Assembly: GCF_017874215.1 (NCBI RefSeq)
Contig: NZ_JAGGLB010000010.1
Location: 210,533-274,532 of the forward strand
Source: Paenibacillus eucommiae
GTDB lineage: Bacteria; Bacillota; Bacilli; Paenibacillales; NBRC-103111
DNA length: 64,000 bases
Reading direction: 5' to 3'
Part shown: positions 42,605-50,361 of the stretch, piece after piece
Layout: every line of letters begins with the position of its first letter
How positions within the stretch are numbered: position 1 is the first letter of the stretch
The notes under the pieces: generated by a model
Seen by the model: the letters and a program-made list of their open reading frames with translations, nothing else
What the model was told of the DNA's origin: nothing
The model's database searches: none
Program-made: the position numbers and the translations under genes

Positions 42605-43240
42605 CTTGTAGCTTCCTTTGAGGCGCGTGTTCATGGCGTTGGTGCGTGGGGAGGGAGCTTGCTATGGGTTCCACCGCTGTTAAAGATGTGTTCCCTTGAA
42701 TGGATCTGGCGGTAGGAACACATCTTTAAAGGCGGACGCTACGCTCTCCACCCCATAGCAAGCTCCCTCTTTCAGCTACAAATAGCAAGAACCCCAACCT
42801 CAAACGGAAAGCCAGCAAGTTTTTTTCTCTTGGTGGGAGGAGATTTCCTGGAGGGCAAGGCGCTGGAGTCTCCAATCGTAGCCCGCCTAGTACTTTAGCG
42901 ATGTTTTTCATCGCTAAAGTACCAGGTTCGCTCGACATCCTTGCTTTAACGATGAAAAACATCGTTAAAATCCCTTTTTACCGTCCAAAGAGGTCATTTG
43001 TCCTCTTTTAACGATGAAAATCATCATTAAAGTAGCTGATGATCTGCAAACACTCACTTTAACGATGAAAAACATCGTTAAAGTGGAGCACACACGCTCC
43101 ATTCCGGGAGTCGGGCCGCTACTATCGCTCTTCCACCGACAACCTTTCCTCTCTCAGCAACAAATAGCAAGAACACTAACCTCAAACGGACAGCGGACAA
43201 CCAGCAAGTTTTTTTCTCCTGAGGCTTAGGGATAGTGAAC
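42605..43240 (+). repeat. Composite structured repeat, copy F (most complete)
   Basis: Long hairpin 42651-42769 with changed but still complementary arms (GAGGGAGCTTGCTATGGG with CCCATAGCAAGCTCCCTC). The spacer follows, then four palindromes: 42886-42926 (T5 loop, 18-bp arms, one mismatch), 42945-42969 (A5), 43007-43031 (AAAAT) and 43058-43082 (A5). A fifth stem (AAAGAGG/CCTCTTT) precedes palindrome 3. The right end repeats the spacer of the left half (42741-42835 resembles 43124-43222) before GGGATAGTG. Confidence 0.88.
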
Positions 43241-43283
43241 ACAGTATAGATGAAGGCGCGATAGAAACGCTGCTTCATCAGTT

Positions 43284-43338
43284 AAGAAACCGGATCCTTG
43301 CAGCTACGCTCGCGCTGCGAAGATCCGGTTTCTTTTTT
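43284..43338 (+). terminator. Strong Rho-independent terminator
   Basis: AGAAACCGGATC/GATCCGGTTTCT with an inner CAGC/GCTG stem and a run of seven T on the plus strand. It lies after repeat copy F and can end transcripts of the GT4-ManC operon reading through it. Confidence 0.9.
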
Positions 43339-43373
43339 TGCCTCTGCCAGTTGCCCCATGACTTTATTGCCTG

Positions 43374-43685
43374 CTACGATTCCGTCTTTCTTTCCGACGC
43401 GCTTTCTGATTCGCTTTCCAATCCGCTTTCCGTCCCACTTTTCGAAGCGCCTTCAGAAGAGTCCCCATCAACGAATTTATCGTATCGCGAGTAACGTTTG
43501 TCTACTTCTTCAGCCATTTTCCGATACTGCTTGGTCTCCTCTACGACTGGGTCAATTTGTGCTTGTATGCGGATTTCCGTCTTTATTGGCAGCCGCTTGA
43601 CTGCCGCCTCTTCTGCATCCTGGTTTTCGATTTCACCTGCTGTCAGCTTTTTGGCAAGCTGTTCTTCCAGTTCTTTGGCATCCAT
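43374..43685 (-). CDS. Hypothetical charged protein with Ser/Glu repeat tail
   Basis: A 103-residue acidic protein: helical N-terminus (MDAKELEEQLAKKLTAGEIE), central QAQIDPVVEETKQYRKMAEE, and a low-complexity tail of SES/GLESESES type. AGGAGA precedes the ATG. No known family recognised; the composition suggests an unstructured, possibly regulatory or spore/stress-type protein. Confidence 0.6.
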   Translation of the reverse strand: MDAKELEEQLAKKLTAGEIENQDAEEAAVKRLPIKTEIRIQAQIDPVVEETKQYRKMAEEVDKRYSRYDKFVDGDSSEGASKSGTESGLESESESASERKTES

Positions 43686-43810
43686 GATCCTATCTCCTTT
43701 AGCAACAATTTGATTCCTTTATTCATTTGAACAATCCATCACTACCTAATTCGGCTCATCACTTGCAGCTTCCTCCTGTATCGTATCATCGTACCCTCGG
43801 GAATTTCAAA

Positions 43811-45376
43811 TTAAACGTTGGAAGTCTTTTTTGCAAAGGTGCTCGCAGGTTTGGGTATTAATCGGGCATTTCCCAGAAAGAAACTAGCTACAAGACCAAG
43901 GCCAACAAAAACCAATCCGGCTAAAAATACATAAGCTAAAGCCTCACTGTACACATGGCGAAGCCCCAGAATCACTTCTTGCGGCAGCAATGAGCTTGCA
44001 TTGGAATCAAGGAGCACCTGAGGATTGGTATAGTGCTGTAATTGCTCCGGCGAAAAAGAGGCACCCAGCTTACTATTAAGCTCAGTTAATCCCGCTGCCA
44101 TACGCTGCGATAACAGGCTTCCTAACACACTGACCCCGATGGTCCCACCCATAGAGCGGAAAAATTGAGAAGAGGACGTTGCGACCCCGCGGGACCTGCT
44201 GTCCACAGCACTTTGCGCAGCCGTACCTAGAGCAGGATAAACTGCCCCCATGCCAAGCCCGGTGATGATCATGATCATCACGATTTGAAATCTACTCGTA
44301 TCCACGGTCAGTTGGCTTAGAAAGAAAAACCCTACTGCCATTAACGCAAGGCTGGGAATGAGGATCATACGGAACGTCAGCCTGCTCATCAAGCGTCCAC
44401 CTGCAGTCGAGGTGATGATCGTGGATAACATCAGCGGAGTTAATATGTAGCCAGTAATAGAAGAACTTCCCCCAATAACACCCTGTACAAACAGCGGAAT
44501 ATACACAATCGCCCCAAACATCCCTGCACTCATAAAAAATCCAGCCATATTCCCGAAAGCAATAGCACGGATACCAAATAATTGAAGCGGAATGATCGGC
44601 TCTTTCGCTTGAGTTTCAATCCAGATGAACAAAGCGAGCAATATAGCACCCATACAGAACAGGACGACAATTTCCGGAGAATCCCAAGCAAGCTTTGCCC
44701 CGGCCCCTTGTCCTTGTTCATTCCCACCCAGCACCAGCGCCAGTAGAATGGATCCTATTGCACCACTTAGCGTAATTGCACCTAGCCAGTCAATCGATCT
44801 TTTCTCATCGCTTTTGCTTTCTTTTAAGGACACCGCTATGAGATAGAAAGCAGCCATACCAATCGGAAGGTTCACATAAAAAATCCACCCCCAGCTTATG
44901 TGTTCCACAATCAACCCGCCAAGCATCGGTCCGAGGATACTGCATATCGCGAATACCGCTCCGAACAAGCCCATAAACCTGCCACGTTTTTCAGGGGGAT
45001 ATATATCCCCAACAATCGTCATCGCAATGGGCATTAATGCCCCAGCACCAAGACCTTGTATCCCTCTAAAAACAATAAGCTCCCTCATCGTTCCTGCAAG
45101 ACCACATAAAACAGAGCCTAAAAGAAATAAAAACAAACCCATTAAATACATCCTTTTGCGTCCAAACAAATCGGCCAGCTTGCCATAAATCGGCATCGTG
45201 ATCGTCGAGACCAGCATGTAAATGGCAAAAACCCAGCTGTACAGCGGGAGTCCTCCTAATCCTTTTACTACAGTAGGCATGGCGGTTGATACAATAGTCT
45301 GATCCAATGAAGATAATACCAGTCCCATTAACAAGCCAGTCGTAATGATTCCTGCCTTCGGTTTAGCATCTAACAT
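43811..45376 (-). CDS. DHA2-family (EmrB/QacA) MFS drug efflux transporter
   Basis: A 521-residue antiporter with 14 predicted helices. Motif A LADLFGRKRMYLMGLFLFLL, motif C SILGPMLGGLIVEHISWGWI and the family-typical N-terminus GLVLSSLDQTIVSTAMPTVV are visible. It would export hydrophobic or cationic toxic compounds with proton influx. AAGGAG precedes the ATG. It is divergent from a TetR-type regulator, and a palindrome sits between the -35 and -10 of its promoter, so it is very probably repressed by that protein. Confidence 0.92.
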   Translation of the reverse strand: MLDAKPKAGIITTGLLMGLVLSSLDQTIVSTAMPTVVKGLGGLPLYSWVFAIYMLVSTITMPIYGKLADLFGRKRMYLMGLFLFLLGSVLCGLAGTMRELIVFRGIQGLGAGALMPIAMTIVGDIYPPEKRGRFMGLFGAVFAICSILGPMLGGLIVEHISWGWIFYVNLPIGMAAFYLIAVSLKESKSDEKRSIDWLGAITLSGAIGSILLALVLGGNEQGQGAGAKLAWDSPEIVVLFCMGAILLALFIWIETQAKEPIIPLQLFGIRAIAFGNMAGFFMSAGMFGAIVYIPLFVQGVIGGSSSITGYILTPLMLSTIITSTAGGRLMSRLTFRMILIPSLALMAVGFFFLSQLTVDTSRFQIVMIMIITGLGMGAVYPALGTAAQSAVDSRSRGVATSSSQFFRSMGGTIGVSVLGSLLSQRMAAGLTELNSKLGASFSPEQLQHYTNPQVLLDSNASSLLPQEVILGLRHVYSEALAYVFLAGLVFVGLGLVASFFLGNARLIPKPASTFAKKTSNV

Positions 45377-45400
45377 TCCTGCACGCTCCTTAAATATTAA

Positions 45401-45440
45401 TTATAAGCAACATAGTGTTGCATTACCAACTATACGTTGA
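45401..45440 (-). promoter_or_regulatory. MFS gene promoter with overlapping TetR-type operator
   Basis: On the minus strand TTGGTA and TATAAT are 18 bases apart, and the palindrome GCAACACTATGTTGC (45407-45421) fills the spacer. A repressor there would block RNA polymerase. The likely repressor is the divergent TetR protein. Confidence 0.7.
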
Positions 45441-45559
45441 TTATAATAATGATAGTAAGGATTTTCAGCAACCAACAAATTACCGGAACATGTCGCATTA
45501 TCAACATCAACTTGCCAGGTATCGCACAAGGGATACATGTTAAACAAAGGAGAACAGTC

Positions 45560-46210
45560 ATGTCAAAAAAACCAACACAGCTCGATCCGCGTATTAGACG
45601 AACGCTTCATGTAATCAGAGATGCCCTTATTTTTCTAATGAATGAAAAGGGCTTTGATCATGTAACGGTTCGAGATATTACAGAGCGGGCCGAAATCAAC
45701 CGCGCCACGTTCTACCTTCACTTTCAGGATAAGCATGATCTGCTTGAGAAAATCGTCAATGAATTGATGCATGAATTTATGAATGCTTTCCAGCTGCCTT
45801 CAGGTTTTGAGGTTGGTGATTTTTATATGGATGCGGATGAACCGCCCCCGTCCTTTATTCGCCAGTTTGAGCATATTGCCCAATATGCCCCTTTTTATAA
45901 AGTGATGCTGGGCCCCAATGGTTTACCTGGCTTTGCCATGCGTATGGAGAACATCATTCGAGACTCCTTATATCAAAGGTCAACCATAGCTCAGCCGCAT
46001 GACCGTCATCTGACGATACCCAGAGATATGATTATCCGTTACTCAACATCCGCCCATCTGGGCCTCATTATGTATTGGCTGGAAAAGGATATGCCTTACA
46101 CGCCCGTTTACATGGCTACTCAGCTAAAACGACTACATCTGCTTGGCCCAACTAACGTTAATGGAGTCATCCATAGTCAAGCTGGCAAAAATGATGACGC
46201 TGGTGTGTAA
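45560..46210 (+). CDS. TetR-family regulator of the adjacent MFS pump
   Basis: A 216-residue TetR protein; ATG 45560 has AAAGGAG upstream and is preferred to 45437. The HTH reads ALIFLMNEKGFDHVTVRDIT and ERAEINRATFYLHFQDKHDL, of the YfiR/TetR_C_7 group common next to efflux pumps. The C-terminal domain carries HIAQYAPFYKVMLGPNGLP, typical of that group. Divergent arrangement with the MFS gene and the shared 180-bp promoter region indicate local repression relieved by a drug-like ligand. Confidence 0.9.
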   Translation: MSKKPTQLDPRIRRTLHVIRDALIFLMNEKGFDHVTVRDITERAEINRATFYLHFQDKHDLLEKIVNELMHEFMNAFQLPSGFEVGDFYMDADEPPPSFIRQFEHIAQYAPFYKVMLGPNGLPGFAMRMENIIRDSLYQRSTIAQPHDRHLTIPRDMIIRYSTSAHLGLIMYWLEKDMPYTPVYMATQLKRLHLLGPTNVNGVIHSQAGKNDDAGV

Positions 46211-46290
46211 CTTGTTTCACCGACTTATTTTCTGGTTAAGTATACATATATCCATTTGCGCCCCCCCCTTTTTTATATATAGAAATGATT

Positions 46291-46329
46291 GAGACCCACA
46301 GCTTTTTAGCTTGTGGGTCTCTTTTTTTT
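46291..46329 (+). terminator. Rho-independent terminator after the TetR gene
   Basis: GAGACCCACAGC/GCTTGTGGGTCTC stem with a run of eight T on the plus strand. It separates the convergent TetR and AraC genes. Confidence 0.9.
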
Positions 46330-47222
46330 CAGGACAAGACTTGCTTGTTAATTTCATTCCGAAAATGCAATGCGCTAACCCCCGTAGTATTCTTAAACAC
46401 CTTTCCGAAGTAATGCATATTGCAGAAGCCTACCTTTTCAGCTATTTCGGTAATCGATAGATCGCTGTCCATCAGCATTTTTTTAGCCATGTTGATTCGC
46501 GTCAGGTTGATGTAATCCGGTATGGTCATGCCGATCAGTTTTTTAAAGGTACGGCTGAAATGATAGGGACTCATACTCACCAACCGGCACAAATCCACCA
46601 GGTAAATAGATTCGGCGTAATGCTCTTCAATATGATCCAGAACGGGTCTGATCGCGACGAAGTGATTAATAGCTAAAGAGGTATTGCCGCTCTTCTCCGT
46701 AGAGCCCTGTTTATCGAAATAACGAAGAATCGCGGTCATCATCCTATAAATACAGGATTTGATGGCCATTTCATAATAAATATCCCGACGTTCGTTCTCC
46801 TCATAAGAAGCCTGAATAGCAGCATTCAACTCCCCCCACAAGGGATGCGAAGGCGCAAATAAGCTTTGGCGCTGTTTGATGTTGATAAATAATTTATAGA
46901 TTTGCTTCGTTTCAAAGCCTTCCATAAAGTTTGTGATGAAAAATTTATCAAAAATGATGCCCATAATTCTTGCATTTGCCGTCTTGGGTTTAACAGAATG
47001 AATTTGTTCACTATTCACATAAATAATATCATCCTGCTCAGCTGTAAATGTCTGATTGTCCAGCGTAACGAGGACGTTACCGTCCATGACTTTGATAAAT
47101 TCCAATTGATCATGCCAATGAGGATATACCAAATATCCATTTATAACGTTGGAGACATTCGCTGTACGGAATGGAAAGCGTTCTCCAACCGAGGGATTGA
47201 TTCGCTGCTGTGGATCTGCCAT
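46329..47222 (-). CDS. AraC-family transcriptional regulator
   Basis: A 297-residue regulator: N-terminal cupin (PHWHDQLEFIKVMDGNVLVT) and C-terminal double HTH with ESIYLVDLCRLVSMSPYHFS, RTFKKLIGMTIPDYINLTRI and DLSITEIAEKVGFCNMHYFG. Divergent from the Gfo/Idh/MocA gene with 170-180 bases between, so it probably activates that gene in response to a sugar or polyol. Ligand unknown. Confidence 0.92.
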   Translation of the reverse strand: MADPQQRINPSVGERFPFRTANVSNVINGYLVYPHWHDQLEFIKVMDGNVLVTLDNQTFTAEQDDIIYVNSEQIHSVKPKTANARIMGIIFDKFFITNFMEGFETKQIYKLFINIKQRQSLFAPSHPLWGELNAAIQASYEENERRDIYYEMAIKSCIYRMMTAILRYFDKQGSTEKSGNTSLAINHFVAIRPVLDHIEEHYAESIYLVDLCRLVSMSPYHFSRTFKKLIGMTIPDYINLTRINMAKKMLMDSDLSITEIAEKVGFCNMHYFGKVFKNTTGVSALHFRNEINKQVLS

Positions 47223-47393
47223 GCTCCACCCTCCCGACCTTGTTCATTGCACAAATTATACCACAGATTATATAGATGGCTTAAGAATAGCAATATTCTA
47301 TCCATATAAAGCAATAACCTACATAGAACCAACTGGGCAAGGATACTAGTATAAAGAGGTAGTGTCAAATACAAAGAACCGAATCGGAAGGGA

Positions 47394-48614
47394 TTGATAC
47401 ACAAAGTGTCTGGAGCTATTGACCATAAAAGAAAAGTAGGAATCGGGATATTGGGGACCGGGAGTCGCGGCGTTTATTTCGGAGGCCACTACTTCAGCAA
47501 GCATCCGGACTGTGAGCTGGTAGGACTCTGTGACGTACGTCAAGAAAGCCTGGAATTTGCCCGCAGTCAACTTGGAGATATTCCGGCTACAACCTCGATC
47601 GATGAATTTTGGCAATACCCGAATATGGATGCGGTGGTCATTTGCAGCAACGATCATGCCCACGCAGAGAATGCCATCGCTGCTCTGGCCGCTGGCAAAC
47701 ACGTATATCTGGAGAAACCGATGGCGCAGACGATTGAGGATTGCGACCGGATCATTGAAGCGGCAGCGCAATCGGGTTGTGTCGTTATGGTAGGACTGGA
47801 GCTGCGCTACTGTTCACTCATGGTGGATATGAAGCGAATCATCGCCTCGGGTGAAATCGGGGAGATCAAGATCGGAACTGTAACCGACAATGTATCTGTA
47901 GGCGGCCAATATTATTACCATGGAGCGAGACGGCGCAAGGACTACGTAAAAAGCTTGATTCTCGAAAAAGGCACGCATTCCCTTGACTTGACGAACTGGC
48001 TGCTCGATGCTTCTCCCGTAAAAGTCTATTGCAGTGGCGGGCTGAATGTGTTTGGGGGCAGCGCACCCAATGACAAGCGATGCCGGGACTGCAGCGACTC
48101 CGATACCTGCGAATATTACGTGGATAATGTTACGGGTTACCGGATGGATTACGGTGATGTGAGGCTGAACAATGATTTATGTGTATACGCTGAAGAATGC
48201 GATGTTCATGATAATGCCCTGGTACTTATTGATTATGATAATGGCTCTCGTATTTCTTATATGGAATGTCATTTCACACCCGAATATACACGTGAATTTA
48301 TGTTTGTTGGTACTAAGGGAAAGATATGGGGCTTCTATAACAACGAACAGGATTTCAAAATCAGAGTGTTGAAGCGGCATACCGAAGAAGAACTTATCTA
48401 CTTCCCCGAGAAAAAGTCCGGCGGGCATGGAGGCGGTGATACGGGCATTGTGAATGAGTTCGTCGATTTGGTAAAGAGAGGGGAACCGATTTTTAAAGGT
48501 ATCAAGGGGGCGCGCGACAGCGCGGCTATAGCTATAGCTGCCAACGAGTCATCTGAAACCGGATTGCCTGTGTCGATTCAACAAAATAAGAAAGCAGGAA
48601 ATATTAATTCCTAA
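47394..48614 (+). CDS. Gfo/Idh/MocA-family NAD(P)-dependent oxidoreductase
   Basis: A roughly 406-residue sugar or inositol-type dehydrogenase. N-terminal Rossmann motif GIGILGTGSRGVYFGGHYFS, then AVVICSNDHAHAENAIAALA and the catalytic-site motif VYLEKPMAQT. In the C-terminal domain a cysteine-rich insert (CRDCSDSDTCEYY) is present, as in several family members active on glycan-derived sugars. Start: TTG 47394 or GTG 47406; GGAAGGG fits GTG better. It is the single target-like gene of the divergent AraC regulator. Substrate unknown. Confidence 0.88.
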   Translation: MIHKVSGAIDHKRKVGIGILGTGSRGVYFGGHYFSKHPDCELVGLCDVRQESLEFARSQLGDIPATTSIDEFWQYPNMDAVVICSNDHAHAENAIAALAAGKHVYLEKPMAQTIEDCDRIIEAAAQSGCVVMVGLELRYCSLMVDMKRIIASGEIGEIKIGTVTDNVSVGGQYYYHGARRRKDYVKSLILEKGTHSLDLTNWLLDASPVKVYCSGGLNVFGGSAPNDKRCRDCSDSDTCEYYVDNVTGYRMDYGDVRLNNDLCVYAEECDVHDNALVLIDYDNGSRISYMECHFTPEYTREFMFVGTKGKIWGFYNNEQDFKIRVLKRHTEEELIYFPEKKSGGHGGGDTGIVNEFVDLVKRGEPIFKGIKGARDSAAIAIAANESSETGLPVSIQQNKKAGNINS

Positions 48615-48651
48615 ATGAAGGTTGCTTGCTGCCTGCCAAAAAGTGAATAGC

Positions 48652-48693
48652 AAAGCCCTCTTGCACGGAAACATAATCCTCAAGAGGGCTTTT
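48652..48693 (+). terminator. Rho-independent terminator after the oxidoreductase gene
   Basis: AAAGCCCTCTTG/CAAGAGGGCTTT, a perfect 12-bp stem with a 14-base loop, followed by TTTT. Confidence 0.88.
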
Positions 48694-48748
48694 AAGCCGT
48701 AACGCAAGACTGGTTTCCATGCTGCTTGGTAGTCATTATTTTAGAAAA

Positions 48749-48910
48749 CTATTTAAAACTGTCCCGTTTCTCATTCAACTTTCGATTGATGGACACTAGC
48801 CGATACACACCATAAAGAAATAATCCGATAACTACCACATACATACACAACAGGAACATAGATAATGGATTTGGCAATTTACCCGGAAAAATATTCATGA
48901 TGAGAGTCAT
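48749..48910 (-). CDS. Small single-pass membrane protein (53 aa)
   Basis: A 53-residue frame whose ATG (48910) touches the TAG of the upstream gene at 48911, so it is probably translated by coupling; a second ATG (48898) is an alternative. It reads MTLIMNIFPGKLPNPLSMFL then LCMYVVVIGLFLYGVYRLVS and a basic tail RKLNEKRDSFK, a typical one-helix membrane protein. Together with the two genes upstream on the same strand it forms a small accessory unit of unknown role. Confidence 0.6.
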   Translation of the reverse strand: MTLIMNIFPGKLPNPLSMFLLCMYVVVIGLFLYGVYRLVSINRKLNEKRDSFK

Positions 48911-49423
48911 CTAACATTTAATGATATTTGAGTAGACATTAAGTACGTAACTGCTAGCTTTCTCATCCACGTCTTCCCCACCGCACTCTGAACCTTCACT
49001 AATAGGTATACCGTCAAACTGGGCTTTCTCTATATATTCTCTAAATAAATCCATAAGATTCACCTTTTTCAGAATGCAGCCAAAGGGCAGTTCCATGCCT
49101 TCATAATAAGAAACCACAGACAATCGAACAGCAGGGATCTGGTAATCTCCCCAAATATAAAAAACAAAAGCCTTGTCTCTAAAATGTTTTCTTAAATATG
49201 CTGTCCATGATACTTCAACAAAGCTAAATGTTTGTTCTAGCTCAGCTATTGAAACATTGCTTTTCTTAATTAATTTGTTTATCTTTTGAATAGTGTAAAG
49301 ATTATAATTAGCTTCTGCCTGGCACTGCCCCCTGTCATTAGAGAAAAGTAAATTGGGAGTTGTGGCTATTTCTGAAATCTCATTGTATGCTTTGGACCCT
49401 TTATTCCTTAGAAATTCAATCAT
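48911..49423 (-). CDS. Hypothetical cytoplasmic protein
   Basis: About 170 residues beginning MIEFLRNKGSKAYNEISEIA; ATG 49423 with GGAG about 13 bases upstream is preferred to 49435. It contains QTFSFVEVSWTAYLRKHFRD and IWGDYQIPAVRLSVVSYYEG. Size, composition and neighbours (a small membrane protein downstream, another upstream) resemble immunity-type genes, but no toxin is nearby and the family is not recognised. Confidence 0.6.
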   Translation of the reverse strand: MIEFLRNKGSKAYNEISEIATTPNLLFSNDRGQCQAEANYNLYTIQKINKLIKKSNVSIAELEQTFSFVEVSWTAYLRKHFRDKAFVFYIWGDYQIPAVRLSVVSYYEGMELPFGCILKKVNLMDLFREYIEKAQFDGIPISEGSECGGEDVDEKASSYVLNVYSNIIKC

Positions 49424-49545
49424 CACACACCACATCTCCCGTTTTGGTCCATCACATTTTCGCCAAGCGCAGCTTAGAAGATCACTTTAGCGGCCGCCGC
49501 TTCCCCCATGCTTCTAGCAAGGATAAGATTACATCACGGTTTCTT

Positions 49546-49944
49546 TTAGCGCCAACCAGTTCGCGGGTGACTTGGCCTTGCCGCATTTTTCATTTGATCC
49601 TCTATGCCTGATTTACCGGTATTTTTCATCTGCTGCCTACTGCCTACAATAGCCCCTAGGATTACGATAAATGCCACTAAAACAACAAACCCAATCATTA
49701 TTCCCTCTGTAGTCCAATCGGCCACAAAAGATTTAATCCAATCATATCCGTCTATGCATATTAAAAGAATTGCGCATTCGCCTACAATCAATACAATTTT
49801 AGCGATGGTTACAGGTATAGTGCGGTAGAGAAAGCGATAATAAATAATTGCAACAACGAAAAAATACACAGCCTCGCATGCAGCAATGAATATAAAGGGA
49901 TAAGTTAGGCCTTCATTCAAAATTTTAGCAGCTTCATCAAGCAT
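49546..49944 (-). CDS. Hypothetical membrane protein (three helices)
   Basis: About 132 residues. ATG 49944 has AAGAAAGG upstream and replaces the longer 49974 start. Helices: FIFIAACEAVYFFVVAIIYY, IAKIVLIVGECAILLICI and IMIGFVVLVAFIVILGAIVG, with a basic C-terminal tail (SRQQMKNTGKSG). Family not recognised; it probably belongs with the two downstream genes. Confidence 0.6.
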   Translation of the reverse strand: MLDEAAKILNEGLTYPFIFIAACEAVYFFVVAIIYYRFLYRTIPVTIAKIVLIVGECAILLICIDGYDWIKSFVADWTTEGIMIGFVVLVAFIVILGAIVGSRQQMKNTGKSGIEDQMKNAARPSHPRTGWR

Positions 49945-50160
49945 ATCGATACAACCTTTCTTTTCTAAAATCAATATATAAGGATTATATCGACAAAAAG
50001 AGTAAAAAGATGTATATTTTATGTAAAATTTTTTGATATGCGATTACTATTAGCTTCGTCACATCTCCAACTCTTGTACACCAGCGAAGGTCCTCGTTTA
50101 CTTTTTTTATTCTAAATTAGACTATCTTTCACTTTTATAAAACTTCCAAATAAATGTAAA

Positions 50161-50174
50161 AGAAAACGTTTCAC
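50161..50174 (+). promoter_or_regulatory. cre-like site (CcpA operator)
   Basis: AGAAAACGTTTCAC has the symmetric GAAAACGTTTC core of catabolite-responsive elements. It lies about 190 bases upstream of the first sugar-binding lipoprotein gene, consistent with carbon catabolite control. Confidence 0.55.
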
Positions 50175-50263
50175 TACCCCTATTACTATGATATATTTAA
50201 TCTACTAAAGGTAATATATGGGTTAATTATATCACATATGGATTGGTGATAGGAAGGTGAATC

Positions 50264-50326
50264 ATGAGTTGGTCTGGTTGTAGGCATAGGAGTAAGCCCC
50301 TACCAGGCATGATGGAAGCAGTATAA
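50264..50326 (+). CDS. Possible 20-residue leader ORF
   Basis: ATG 50264 follows AGGAAGG at proper spacing and encodes MSWSGCRHRSKPLPGMMEAV before TAA, 36 bases ahead of the lipoprotein gene. No hairpin or codon bias explains it; it could be an unmarked small protein or chance. Confidence 0.3.
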   Translation: MSWSGCRHRSKPLPGMMEAV

Positions 50327-50361
50327 GCTATTTAACATAGATTAAACAGGGGGACTGAGGC

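Noticed and set aside
42886..43082. CRISPR array
   Set aside because: The repeats are self-complementary palindromes with irregular, non-unique spacers shared between copies, and no cas genes are present.
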